A DNA stretch of 64,000 nucleotides. Origin: Aminiphilus circumscriptus DSM 16581 (lineage in GTDB: Bacteria > Synergistota > Synergistia > Synergistales > Aminiphilaceae). The stretch spans positions 62,001 through 126,000 of the forward strand of contig NZ_JAFY01000002.1 in the NCBI RefSeq assembly GCF_000526375.1. Direction: 5' to 3'. Shown here piece by piece: positions 44,360-53,871 of this stretch. A program made the translations under genes and the position numbers. Under the pieces are notes generated by a model. It was not told the origin of the DNA. It did not search any database and saw nothing but the letters and a program-made list of their open reading frames with translations. Numbering within the stretch: the first letter of the stretch is position 1; each line of letters opens with the position of its first letter.

Positions 44360-46243
44360 ATGCGGGAACTTACGGGCAGGACCAAGCAGTTCATCTACGT
44401 CTATGTGATTCTCATGGGATGCTTCCATCTCTACACGGCCATCTTCGGCTCCTACGAGGCCTATCTCCAGCGGGCGATCCATCTCTCCTGGGTGCTGCCC
44501 CTCGGCTTTCTCCTCTATCCGGCCACGAAATCCGCTCCCAAGGACAGCATCCCTCTCTACGACTGGATTCTGGCCGCCCTCTCCGCCGTTCCTGGGCTGT
44601 ACGTGATGCAAAACTACAGCAACATCGCCATGCGCATCGTCCAGGTGGACCCGGTGACGACGGTGCAGATCGCCCTGGCCTTTCTCCTCACGGTACTCCT
44701 CCTGGAGGGTACGCGGCGAGTGGTGGGCTTTCCTCTGGCGCTCATCGCGGCGTTCTTCGCGGGATACATGTACTTCGGCCACCTGCTGCCGGGAATCATG
44801 AAGGGACTCTCCTTCACCATCCCCGAGGTGGCGGAGCAGCTCTTCCTCACCGACGAGGGCATCTACGCCATTCCCCTCGGCGTCTCCGCCACCTTCGTCA
44901 TGGTCTTCCTCATCTTCGGCGGCTTTCTCGAAAAAAGCGGCATCGGGGCCTACTTCATGGAGTTCGCCCAGGCCTTCGCGGGCACCACACCGGGCGGCCC
45001 GGCGAAGATCGCCGTGGTGAGTTCCTGTCTCTTCGGCTCCATCTCGGGCTCCGCCGTGGCGAACGTGTACGGCACGGGGACCTTTACGATTCCCCTGATG
45101 AAACGCCTGGGGTACGCCCCCTACTTCGCGGGGGCCGTGGAGGCCGTGGCGAGTTCGGGAGGACAGATCATGCCGCCCATCATGGGAGCCGGAGCCTTCA
45201 TCATGGCCTCCCTCCTGGGAATCCAGTACGGCAGAATCGTCATCGCCGCCATCGTGCCCGCGCTGCTGTACTACGCGGCGGTGTTTCTCATGGTGCACCT
45301 CCGGGCCCTCAAACGGGGGCTCAAGGGACTTTCACCGGAGGAACTTCCCTCCAAGCGGGGCGTGGTGAAACGCCTCTACAACCTGATTCCCATCGTAGGA
45401 CTCGTGTGGATGCTCATGACGGGGTACTCGCCCATGCTCTCGGCGGTGCTCGGCATCGGCATGGCCTGGCTCGTCTCCCTTCCGAGCAGGGAGCACCGCA
45501 TGGGGCCGAAGGCGATCCTCGACGCCATCTACGCCGGAGCGAAGAACATTCCCGTGGTGGGCATCGCCTGCGCCTCCGCGGGCATCATCGTGGGCTCCGT
45601 GGCACTCACGGGCTTCGGCTTCAAATTCGTGGGGTTCATCTTCTCCTTCGCGGGAAACATTCCCTTCCTGGCACTGCTCCTCATCATGCTCATCTCCCTC
45701 GTCCTCGGAATGGGGCTCCCCACCACGGGCGCCTACATTCTCGCGGCGGCCCTGGGCGTTCCCGCGCTGGTGAAGATGGGGTTTTCCCCCCTGAGCGCCC
45801 ACATGTTCGTCTTCTACTTCGCCATCGTCTCGGCCATCACGCCCCCTGTGGCGCTCGCGGCCTACGCGGCCAGCTCCATCGCCGGGGCAAGCCCGAACCA
45901 GACGGGTTTCCAGGCCATGCGCCTGGGCATTCTGGCCTTCATCGTCCCCTTCGCCTTCTGCTACGACCCATCGCTGCTCCTGCAGGGAACGGCCCTGCAG
46001 AACCTCGCCGCCGTGGCGGGAGGCGCCACAGCGGCCCTGGCGATGGGCTTCGCCATGGAGGGCTATCTGGCGGGACTGCTCTCCCTGTGGCAGCGAGGGA
46101 TCTTTCTCCTTGCGGGACTGGCCTGCCTCACGCCGCTGTACACCCTCAAGGGGGCGGGCATCGCCCTGACCATCGCAGGTATGGCGCTCTTCTGGGGAAA
46201 GGGACCGAAGCAAACACCCCGGACACCCGCACAAGCGGCGTAA
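44360..46243 (+). CDS. TRAP transporter fused permease (4TM-12TM, DctQM fusion)
   Basis: 627 aa, highly hydrophobic. The N-terminal ~150 residues with about four membrane helices correspond to the small subunit (DctQ). The rest is the large subunit (DctM), with SSCLFGSISGSAVANVYGTGTFTIPLMKR-type loop (around 215-245), GGQIMPPIMGAGAF, LGMGLPTTGAYIL and ITPPVALAAYAAS. This fused form is the usual partner of TAXI binding proteins. ATG 44360 follows AAGGAGGA; an upstream GTG at 44330 has no site. Confidence 0.94.
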   Translation: MRELTGRTKQFIYVYVILMGCFHLYTAIFGSYEAYLQRAIHLSWVLPLGFLLYPATKSAPKDSIPLYDWILAALSAVPGLYVMQNYSNIAMRIVQVDPVTTVQIALAFLLTVLLLEGTRRVVGFPLALIAAFFAGYMYFGHLLPGIMKGLSFTIPEVAEQLFLTDEGIYAIPLGVSATFVMVFLIFGGFLEKSGIGAYFMEFAQAFAGTTPGGPAKIAVVSSCLFGSISGSAVANVYGTGTFTIPLMKRLGYAPYFAGAVEAVASSGGQIMPPIMGAGAFIMASLLGIQYGRIVIAAIVPALLYYAAVFLMVHLRALKRGLKGLSPEELPSKRGVVKRLYNLIPIVGLVWMLMTGYSPMLSAVLGIGMAWLVSLPSREHRMGPKAILDAIYAGAKNIPVVGIACASAGIIVGSVALTGFGFKFVGFIFSFAGNIPFLALLLIMLISLVLGMGLPTTGAYILAAALGVPALVKMGFSPLSAHMFVFYFAIVSAITPPVALAAYAASSIAGASPNQTGFQAMRLGILAFIVPFAFCYDPSLLLQGTALQNLAAVAGGATAALAMGFAMEGYLAGLLSLWQRGIFLLAGLACLTPLYTLKGAGIALTIAGMALFWGKGPKQTPRTPAQAA

Positions 46244-46684
46244 CCCGAAGGAAACCGACACAGCGCAACCGCGACACGGACACGAACCTCCCGAAAAGAA
46301 CGCGACAACACCGACAGCACTCCGGTCCGACCGGCGACACGAAAAAGGGCGAGAGAGGCCGCAATGTGCGGCCTCTCTCGCCCTTTTGGAAAGTCCTCTG
46401 AAAACGTCCTCGCCGGATTCGCCCGCTTGAAAACGGCTCACAGGAATTCCGCGGCGGCTTTCACAAGGATTCCTCGGGTCTCTTCCTGTTTTCCGTCACA
46501 GCTTTTCTCTAGGCAAGAGTCCTTCCTTGCATCCTCTTCTCATGATGACTTTTACACACTCTTGAGCGCATACTCCGCCGCAACTCCCTCACGTGCCTCT
46601 TCATCATGCGTGCATACGTGAGAGCGGCTACATGGTTGCATGAGGGCTGGTGTTGCGCGACGGAGGCCCCCCGCACCTCTTTCT
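46244..46684. other. Intergenic region between convergent TRAP and phosphodiesterase genes
   Basis: 441 bp without a believable gene. It holds the strong terminator at 46343-46387; the remainder shows only a weak 7-bp inverted repeat (CTCACGT / ACGTGAG near 46.6 kb). Confidence 0.65.
46343..46387. terminator. Bidirectional intrinsic terminator
   Basis: 20-bp perfect stem from AAAAGGGCGAGAG to CTCTCGCCCTTTT with a 5-base AATGT loop. The terminal A and T runs serve both strands. Confidence 0.88.
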
Positions 46685-47728
46685 TTACCGGCTGACCTCC
46701 AGGCGCACCTGCACGGCCGTGTCGGGGAAATCCGTGAAGAAACCGTCCACGCCGAGAGCGATCCACTTGCGGTATTCCTCCCGGGGATCGCCGTTGTATT
46801 CCGCCGCGAGATACTTGGCCTCGTTGCGCATGGTGTAGATGTGCACCGCAAGCCCTGCCGCGTGGGCATCCTGCAACAGGTTCGTCTCGGGCTGAAGCTT
46901 GTTGTCCTTGTCCCTGGCGAGGATGAGTTCTTTCCACGGTCCGATGCCGTAGGCGTAGGTGGCGATCTCCTTCAGCATCTCCGGCGTGGCCATGTTCCGG
47001 TAGGTGGTGGTACCTCCCTTGGCGAGCACGCATCCGGGTTTCATGTCGTACTCGTCGAAGAGCTGGATGAGGCGGATGTTCGTCTTTCCCTTCAGTTCCT
47101 TCAGGTTATCGATCTCGAAGGACTGGATGAACACGGGAGCGTCGGCCCGGTCGTAACCGTTCTGCTTCAGGACCGCCAGAAGGGGCTCTTCAAGGGAGAG
47201 ACCGATGGCATCATGGTAGGAGGGATGTTTGGTCTCGGGATAGATGCCGATGACCCGCCCCTTCTCCTTTTCCTTGGCTTTGACGAGGCTGATCATCTCC
47301 TGGAAGGTGGGAATCTCGTAGAGCCCGTCCTTGGAGTGATCCCGAAAATCCGTCCGCTCCTTCACCCGCAGGGTCTTGATCTCCGCAAGGGTGAAATCCT
47401 CGGCGAACCATCCCTCTTCCTCCACGCCGTCGATGACGACCTTTTTCTTTCTGTCGGGGAATTTCTTCGCCGCGTCCGTGGTGGCGCCGATTTCGCACTC
47501 ATGACGGCAGATGAGCACTCCGTCTTTGGTGGAGACAAGGTCGGGTTCCACATAGTCCGCGCCCATCTCGATCGCCAGTTCGTAGGACCTGAGGGTGTGC
47601 TCCGGCACGTAGCCGCAGGCCCCCCGGTGGCCGATCACCAGGAAACGCTTCCCCATCTCCTCCGCGGCGGCCATTCCCGCCAGGAGACACACCACCAGCA
47701 GAGCCAGGAACATGTTCCGCTTCATCAT
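46685..47728 (-). CDS. glpQ: Periplasmic glycerophosphodiester phosphodiesterase (GlpQ-like)
   Basis: 347 aa. A signal peptide (MMKRNMFLALLVVCLLAGMAAA) ends near residue 22. Catalytic and metal residues are in GHRGACGYVPEHT (H34, E43), VEPDLVSTKDG (E61, D63) and CRHE (H76). The family splits glycerophosphodiesters to glycerol-3-phosphate and an alcohol using Ca2+. ATG 47728 has GAGGAGGAG directly upstream, and a second ATG follows. The frame is open to 47779 but that adds a non-signal extension. Confidence 0.92.
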   Translation of the reverse strand: MMKRNMFLALLVVCLLAGMAAAEEMGKRFLVIGHRGACGYVPEHTLRSYELAIEMGADYVEPDLVSTKDGVLICRHECEIGATTDAAKKFPDRKKKVVIDGVEEEGWFAEDFTLAEIKTLRVKERTDFRDHSKDGLYEIPTFQEMISLVKAKEKEKGRVIGIYPETKHPSYHDAIGLSLEEPLLAVLKQNGYDRADAPVFIQSFEIDNLKELKGKTNIRLIQLFDEYDMKPGCVLAKGGTTTYRNMATPEMLKEIATYAYGIGPWKELILARDKDNKLQPETNLLQDAHAAGLAVHIYTMRNEAKYLAAEYNGDPREEYRKWIALGVDGFFTDFPDTAVQVRLEVSR

Positions 47729-47928
47729 CTCTCCTCCTCGTTCTCCGGGACACGAGTCCCCATGCGTCTTCCCCCACATCCGGAGGAAGCGGAGACAGCA
47801 TAGGGATTTCCCGTTTCAGCGCAATGGAGAAACGATGACTCTTTTCTTGCAGCGCAGGCACATTTCTTCTCCGGAAACGTCAGGAAAGCGTTACGCCTCC
47901 GGAACAGTAGCTTCGGAAAAGCACGGCT

Positions 47929-49026
47929 TCAGGCGTTTCCGTTCTCCCGCGCTCCGCCCTGTCCGTCGAGCCAGGCGAGAAAGGCATCGGCGGAAAAGGC
48001 TGTCATCCCCGCCTCGAAGAGCAGGTCCGCCATGGAAAAGGCGGGATCCAGCGGCGGCTGCGGCAGAGAGGGGATGGCCACGCAACGCATGCCCGCCCGG
48101 ACCGCCGCTTCCACGCCGTACTTGGCGTCCTCCATCACCACGAGGGAATCCGGAGGAAGCGCAAGGCGTCGCGCCGCCTCCAGAAAGATGTCCGGCGCGG
48201 GTTTGCCCCGGGGCACCTCCTCGGCGGAGAGCCGAAGGGGGAAATGGGCGTCGATGCCCGCCACGGCAAGGACTTCGTCGATGACGGACGGGGACGACCC
48301 GGAGGCGATGGCCAGGGCGAGCCCTCGCTCCTCCAGAAGGGGGAGCAGGCGCCGCATCTCGGGAAAGGCAGGGGTGTTCCGCCGGGCCAGATCCAGGTAG
48401 ATGGCGTTCTTTTTCTCCAGAAGCACCTCCGGTCCGTCGGGAAGGTTGTAGTCCCGGTGGAGTTCCTCCATCATCAGGAAGTTGCTGTACCCCACGTACT
48501 TCTTCTTCATGTCCGGATGAAAGGCGACGCCGTACTCCTCCAGCAGGATTCGGTCCGCCTCGAAATAGTTGTCCTCGCTGTCCACGAGGGTGCCGTCCAG
48601 GTCGAAGATCACCCCCGCAAGAGGAGGCGCGGCGAAGGGACGAATCCGGCGGCAGAACTCGATGCGGTTTCCCTCGGGATCCGTGAGAGTGAACTCCCGG
48701 AAGCCGTCCCCGGTGTTCCGGGGGGGCGTCAGGTTCGGAGCGCCCAGGGCGCGCAGGCGCTCGTATTCGCCCTCCACCGAATCCACCTCAAGGGAGAGAT
48801 GCCCTTCTCCGGCGACGGCTCCGTCCGAAACAGCGGGAATCTTTTCGGGATCCGCCGTCGAGAGCAGCTCCACCACCGCGTCCCCGCGGCGCAGAAAGAC
48901 CGTCCGAAGTCCCGGCGTATTCCGGCTCGAATACCGGTACTCCGTCGCAAAATCCAGCATGGTCCGGTAGAACAGTTCCTGGGCGTAGAGGTCGCGCACG
49001 ACCAGGCCCACATGATGCATTCGCAT
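47929..49026 (-). CDS. Fusion of a VOC (glyoxalase-fold) domain and a HAD phosphatase
   Basis: 365 aa in one uninterrupted frame. Residues 1-~127 form a VOC domain with metal-type positions H5 (MHHVGL), E53, H76 (GHLSL) and E123 (RIEF). From ~136 a complete HAD subgroup I hydrolase follows: DLDGT (D142/D144), a helical cap, S242 in ASGSS, K275 in GKPAPD and ED at ~299-300. It resembles beta-phosphoglucomutase/phosphoglycolate phosphatase-like enzymes. The start is ATG 49026 with AAAGGA; ATG 49062 with GGGGAG is equally possible. This domain pairing is unusual; the substrate is unknown. Confidence 0.87.
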   Translation of the reverse strand: MRMHHVGLVVRDLYAQELFYRTMLDFATEYRYSSRNTPGLRTVFLRRGDAVVELLSTADPEKIPAVSDGAVAGEGHLSLEVDSVEGEYERLRALGAPNLTPPRNTGDGFREFTLTDPEGNRIEFCRRIRPFAAPPLAGVIFDLDGTLVDSEDNYFEADRILLEEYGVAFHPDMKKKYVGYSNFLMMEELHRDYNLPDGPEVLLEKKNAIYLDLARRNTPAFPEMRRLLPLLEERGLALAIASGSSPSVIDEVLAVAGIDAHFPLRLSAEEVPRGKPAPDIFLEAARRLALPPDSLVVMEDAKYGVEAAVRAGMRCVAIPSLPQPPLDPAFSMADLLFEAGMTAFSADAFLAWLDGQGGARENGNA

Positions 49027-49091
49027 GGCCTCAATCCTTTCATTGTGAAGGGGAGAGGGCATTGCGCCCGCTCCCCTTCGAGATCGCTCCG

Positions 49092-52000
49092 TCAGTGACG
49101 GGTCTTGTCGGGGTAGGGGGGGCGCACCGGACGCACCGGCGGATTCGCCTCAAGCTGTTCCAGAACGATGCGGATGGCCGCATCGAGCTGGGGATCCCCT
49201 CCGTCGAGCACCGCCCGAGGATCCTGCTCCACCTCAACGTCGGGGGCGATGCCCACGTTCTCCGCCACCCAGCCTTCATCGCTCCAGATGCCGAGGGAGG
49301 GCGCGGTGACCCATCCGCCGTCCATCAGGGGTGGATAGGAAGAGATGCCCACGAGACCGCCCCAGGTGCGCTTTCCCACCAACGTGCCGAGGCCGAGCCT
49401 GCGAAAGGCCCAGGGAAGCATGTCCCCTCCCGATCCGGCGCACTCGTCGATGAGCATGACCTTCGGGCCGGGCACGAAGGTCCCCGGTGCGGTATAGTCC
49501 ATGCCGGGGCGCAGGGCCACCCCGGCGGTGAAGTTCCGGCGCAGCACGTCCAGCACGTAGTCCGCGAACTGGCCGCCTCCGTTGCTCCGCACGTCCAGGA
49601 TCACCCCGTCCCGGGGCGCCTGGGCGAAGAAGTAGCGCTTGAAGAACTCCTGCCCCGCTCCGGCGGTGTTGGGAAGATACACGTACCCCACCCGTCCGTT
49701 CGTGGCGGCCTCGACTCTGCGGACGTTTCCCTCCACCCAGGAGCGGAGGCGCAGCGCCCGGTCCGAGGCGACGGGGACCACCGTCACGGTGCGGGGTTTC
49801 GTTCCTTCCGGGTCCTCCGCCACAACCAGCTCCGTCGCCCGCTCCGCAGTCTGTTCGAAGAAGGCGTACACGTTGTCCGAGCCTCGCACCTCCCGGCCGT
49901 TGACCCGGAGGAGGTAGTCCCCCTCCTTCACGTCCACTCCGGGTTCCGCGAGGGGTGCACGCAGGTCGGGGTTCCAGTTCAGTCCGCCGTAGATCCGGGC
50001 AAAGCGGTACCGCCCGTTCTCCACGGCGAAGTCCGCGCCGAGCACCCCCGGTTTCGCCGACTCCCCGTCCTCGGGGATATCGCCGCCGAAGATGTAGAGA
50101 TGCCCCACCCGCAGCTCCGAGAGCATCCAGGCGAGAAGACGGTTCAGGTCGTTCCGGCAGGCCAGGTGAGGCAGGAAGGGAGCGTACTTGGCCCGCACGG
50201 CCTCCCAGTCCTGGCCGTGCATGCCGGGATCGTAGAAATAGTCGCGGTTGATCCGCCAGGCCTCGGTGAACATCTGGGCCCACTCCGCCCGGGGCTCAAC
50301 GGGAACGCGAACGCCCTCCAGGGGAAGCGGCTTGCCGTCCCCCCGCCCTCCCGAGGCGGACAGAATGCTCCACCCCGCCTCTCCGGCGACGAGCATACGC
50401 TTGCCGTCCGCGGAAATCCGGTATCCCCTCAGGGAGGGAAGCACGCCCGTCTCCTCCCGCTCCTTCAGGTCGAAGGAGAAGAGGGCCGTGCGGAATCCCG
50501 TCTCGGAGGGAACGGTACGGGTGTAGAAGATCTTCCCCGGCCCGCCCGCCTGAAGATCGTCCAGCGCCCCCGGCGGAACGGGGAGGGGCAGGATGCGGCC
50601 CGCCAGTCCGTCCACATCCACGGAGATGGGAGGAACGGAGGGCTTGTCCTTCCGCGCCGCCTTGTCCGCGCTTTCGGGAACGTCGGCGCTCGCCGCCGGA
50701 AGATCCGGAGAAAGAGGAGCGTCCGTCGAAACGGGGAGGGCCTCTCCGAAGGGGCCGGCGCCGGAAGCGTTTTCGCCGCCGGGAAGCGGCGTTCCTCCGT
50801 CGCCGTTCTCTTTTCCGCCCTCCTCCTTTGCCTCGTCCTTTTTGTCGCCGTCCTCTCCCTTGCCCGCCTTCTCCGCCTCGTCTCCTCCGTCGTCGCCCGG
50901 GTCCTCACCTTTTTTCTCCGGCGCTCCGCCGGAGAAGGCGGCTTCCTCGTCGCTCTCGGGGGCCAGCGGCGAAGGCGTTTCCGCGGCGAGCACCGCCGCG
51001 TAGACCGCCCGGGTCACGTTCATGTCCCGGGTGGACATGTCGAGGCCGAACTTGGCAGGCCCCGCGTCGGTGGAGCCGAAGAAATAAAGGTACTTGCCGC
51101 TCCGGTCGAAGACGGGACAGGACACGTCCCCGGCGCCGTCGGTGATCCGGAAGGAACGGTCCTGTTCCAGCGAGTAGAGATGGAGCTGCTCCAGGCCGCT
51201 CTTCTCGTTCAGCGTGTAGGCGATCCACCGGGAATCCGGGGACCATTCGGGGGTGCGTCGCTTGCCCATGCCGAAGAGAGGTTCCGCGGCGATCTTCTTC
51301 GCCCTGGGAGGATCGGGGAGAAACGCGAGATCCGACGAGAGCGGGTCCGCACTCGCCGCGGCGGCGCAGAGCGAGGACAGGTCGATCCAGTAGAGATTCC
51401 AGTCGTTGTCGCGGTAGGCGAGTTTCGTGCCGTCGGGGGACCAGGAGGGGGACTCGTAGAAACCGCGCCCGTCGAGGGGAACGGACCAGACGGGTCCTTT
51501 GCCGTCCTGCCGCCGCAGCAGCAGGGAATACTCTCCGGTGAGGTCCGCGAACCAGGTCACGAAACGCCCGTCGGGAGACCAGAGGGGCCACCGATCGTGC
51601 ACTCCCGGCGACGCGGAGAGATTCCGAGGCTCCCCCTTCTCGGCGGGAACGGTGACGATGTCCCCCCGGAGGGCGAAGAGCGCCCGGGCTCCCGACGGAG
51701 AGATGGCCGCTCCCTGGATGAAATCGGCCCCCTTCGCGTAGCGCTCCCGGGTCTCCGGAAGATCCGCGGGAACGGAGAGCGGCAGAGGAAGCGTCGCGCC
51801 TCCGGAGAGGTCGTAGCAGTGGAGCAGCCCCGCCTGTTCGTAGACGAGACGCTCCTCCGTGCCGGAAAAGGAGAGCACGGGAAAGTCGTCGTGCCGAGTG
51901 AGCTGGCGCAGGTCCTTCGTGGCGGGATCGTAGGAGTAGAGGTTGAATTCCCCTCTCCGGTCGGAGCGGAAGTAGATGCGTCCCCCGATCCACCGGGGGT

Positions 52001-52865
52001 CAGCGTCGTTGCACCCGCCCTCGGGCTTGGGCACCGCCACCGCCTCGCCGGAGGCCATGTTGTAGAGCATCAGGGTGGAGATCATGCCGCCGCGGTAGTC
52101 CTTCCAGACGAGAAAGGCCGGGGGAAGGGGGTTGTAGGCGATTCTCGTCCCTCCCGGTTCCAGGGAAGCCCGGAACGCCTGGGGAAGGGGCATGCGCCGG
52201 GGAAAACCGCCCTCCACGGGAACCGCATAGAGCTGATATTCCCGGTTGAAACGGCTCTCCCGATTCGTGACGAAGAGCACCGTGCGTCCGTCGGCGGAAA
52301 ACTGCTGCACCAGATCGACCGCACCGTGCCAGGTGATGCGGCGCAGGGCTCCGCCTTCCGCGGGAAGAACGTACACGTCGATGTTGCCGTTCCGCTCCAG
52401 GCTCACCGCGAGAAGGCGTCCGTCGGGCGAAAAAACCGGAGCCCCCACCACGCGCCCCTCGGCGGTGAGACGCCGGGGGAAGGGAAGCGCCCCGGAGGTG
52501 CCGAAGGGTGCCCCCGGAGGCAACTCCACGCCCCAGAGATCCTCCCCGTAGACGAAAGCGAGCCGGTTGCCCGAAAGGGCCGGTGCGGTAAGCATCCGGG
52601 TCGCGCCGGCGGGGCCGGGAAGCGACGTCGAAAGCGCTCCTCCTCCCGCAGGCAGCAACGCGCCGGAGCGCCCGGTTTTTCCGGAGGGGGAATCTCCTGA
52701 AACCGGCGCGCTCGAAACGACATCCCCGGAGGTGTCTTCCAGAGAGGACGCCTCGGAAACACACTCCAAGGAGGCGATTCCGCCCAGGAAAAGCCAAAGC
52801 AGCGCAATGCCGACGAGAAGAGCGCTTCGTTCCCGCAGCCGTCGCATCCAGACTCTCTTCGTCAT
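49092..52865 (-). CDS. Tricorn-like protease (S41, with beta-propellers and PDZ)
   Basis: 1257 aa. A signal or anchor helix is at ~16-37, so it is periplasmic or outer-leaflet. Then come TolB/tricorn-type propeller repeats (~90-620, with repeated FSPDGR/WSPDG motifs), an acidic Lys/Glu/Asp/Gly-rich linker (~640-740), a core domain with MHGQDWEAV, a PDZ-like segment (~945-1010) and the S41 catalytic core with CAGSGGD (nucleophile Ser near 1139) and ENVGIAPD (Glu). The catalytic His is in RVGHLY, where archaeal tricorn has Ser-His; here Gly replaces Ser. ATG 52865 has GGGAG. It degrades peptides to small products. Confidence 0.9.
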   Translation of the reverse strand: MTKRVWMRRLRERSALLVGIALLWLFLGGIASLECVSEASSLEDTSGDVVSSAPVSGDSPSGKTGRSGALLPAGGGALSTSLPGPAGATRMLTAPALSGNRLAFVYGEDLWGVELPPGAPFGTSGALPFPRRLTAEGRVVGAPVFSPDGRLLAVSLERNGNIDVYVLPAEGGALRRITWHGAVDLVQQFSADGRTVLFVTNRESRFNREYQLYAVPVEGGFPRRMPLPQAFRASLEPGGTRIAYNPLPPAFLVWKDYRGGMISTLMLYNMASGEAVAVPKPEGGCNDADPRWIGGRIYFRSDRRGEFNLYSYDPATKDLRQLTRHDDFPVLSFSGTEERLVYEQAGLLHCYDLSGGATLPLPLSVPADLPETRERYAKGADFIQGAAISPSGARALFALRGDIVTVPAEKGEPRNLSASPGVHDRWPLWSPDGRFVTWFADLTGEYSLLLRRQDGKGPVWSVPLDGRGFYESPSWSPDGTKLAYRDNDWNLYWIDLSSLCAAAASADPLSSDLAFLPDPPRAKKIAAEPLFGMGKRRTPEWSPDSRWIAYTLNEKSGLEQLHLYSLEQDRSFRITDGAGDVSCPVFDRSGKYLYFFGSTDAGPAKFGLDMSTRDMNVTRAVYAAVLAAETPSPLAPESDEEAAFSGGAPEKKGEDPGDDGGDEAEKAGKGEDGDKKDEAKEEGGKENGDGGTPLPGGENASGAGPFGEALPVSTDAPLSPDLPAASADVPESADKAARKDKPSVPPISVDVDGLAGRILPLPVPPGALDDLQAGGPGKIFYTRTVPSETGFRTALFSFDLKEREETGVLPSLRGYRISADGKRMLVAGEAGWSILSASGGRGDGKPLPLEGVRVPVEPRAEWAQMFTEAWRINRDYFYDPGMHGQDWEAVRAKYAPFLPHLACRNDLNRLLAWMLSELRVGHLYIFGGDIPEDGESAKPGVLGADFAVENGRYRFARIYGGLNWNPDLRAPLAEPGVDVKEGDYLLRVNGREVRGSDNVYAFFEQTAERATELVVAEDPEGTKPRTVTVVPVASDRALRLRSWVEGNVRRVEAATNGRVGYVYLPNTAGAGQEFFKRYFFAQAPRDGVILDVRSNGGGQFADYVLDVLRRNFTAGVALRPGMDYTAPGTFVPGPKVMLIDECAGSGGDMLPWAFRRLGLGTLVGKRTWGGLVGISSYPPLMDGGWVTAPSLGIWSDEGWVAENVGIAPDVEVEQDPRAVLDGGDPQLDAAIRIVLEQLEANPPVRPVRPPYPDKTRH

Positions 52866-53016
52866 GGTTTCAACTCCCTTCGGCATCTCAAAATCTCAAA
52901 AAAGCGGAGAACATCTGCACGGATGTCTCCTCACGACCGATCACGCACACCCCACGGAACGCTCCCGCCGGGACGCGACACGAGAATGCTTCGACCCTCT
53001 TCGAAAACAACTTTAG

Positions 53017-53116
53017 GGAAGCTCTGAAGAAAGATCTTTGGCTTTTCCTTGACTCGGGTCGCGTCAAGCTCTGCGAGGCGCCCTGCGGGGCTGACGTAGC
53101 CTTATTCAGAGACTCC
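53017..53116 (-). mobile_element. MITE-like element, copy 3
   Basis: 100 bp, ends GGAAGCTCTGAAGAA and TTATTCAGAGACTCC. TTAG stands on both sides (53013-53016 and 53117-53120). The right TTAG supplies the TAA stop of the FAH-family gene. Same orientation as copy 1. Confidence 0.85.
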
Positions 53117-53871
53117 TTAGGAAATGCGCGTCACCAGGGTTCCCACACCCTCGACGGTGACGGCGATCTCGTCGCCCCGCTGAAGGGGACCCACTCCGCT
53201 GGGCGTCCCCGTGAGGACCACGTCGCCGGGATAGAGAGTCATGAAAGAGGAGATGTAGCTCAGAATGCGCGCCACGGGAAAGATCATCAGGGACGTGCGG
53301 GAATCCTGGGCGACCCGGCCGCTCACCACCGTGCGGATGCCCACGTCCCGGGGATCGAGATCCGTCTCGATCCAGGGGCCGAGGGGGCAGAACTTGTCCG
53401 CCGACTTGGCCCGGATCCACTGCAGATCGTTCCGCTGGCACTCCCGGGCGGTGAGATCGATGCCGATGGTGTAGCCCAGCACACACCGGAGCACTTCGTC
53501 CTCGGACACGTTCTTGAGCACGCACCCCACCACCGCCGCCAGCTCTCCCTCGTAATGGAACTCCTTGGTGAAGGGCGGATAGGGGATGCTCTCGCCGGGA
53601 TCCGCAAGCGCGTTGGGCGCCTTGAGGAAGAGCCCCGGCTCCTTGGGAAGGTTCTCCGCGTCGTTCTCCATCTCCTTGATGTGATCCACGTAGTTCCGCC
53701 CCACGCAGACGATCTTCGTGGGATTCGCCGGAGCCTTCAGAACCACCTTGTCCAGGGCGTAAGTGTTCCCCGTGCGCTCGCCGCCGGGACCGTTGGTGAC
53801 GATGATGCGCTCTTCCTCCAAAATGCCCCACAGGGCAGCACTGCCGGGGGGGTGAACTTGACGAGTTTCAT
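53117..53871 (-). CDS. FAH-family hydrolase/decarboxylase, frameshifted near the N-terminus
   Basis: ATG 53871 has AAGGAGG 12 bases upstream and codes MKLVKFTPP; the rest of the protein ([14 protein letters not shown] onward) continues in another frame. The shift is at a run of seven C (minus strand; 53846-53852). One more C restores a 251-aa protein of normal family length. The core is intact: [12 protein letters not shown] with the metal-binding Glu pair, [14 protein letters not shown] and [10 protein letters not shown]. Such proteins hydrolyse or decarboxylate fumarylacetoacetate-like acids. Sequencing error, phase variation or true inactivation are all possible. Confidence 0.85.

Noticed and set aside
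49062-52700. 1212-codon open frame on the plus strand opposite the tricorn-like gene
   Set aside because: Antisense shadow in GC-rich coding DNA; no ribosome binding site and no recognisable domain, while the minus strand codes a complete multi-domain protein.
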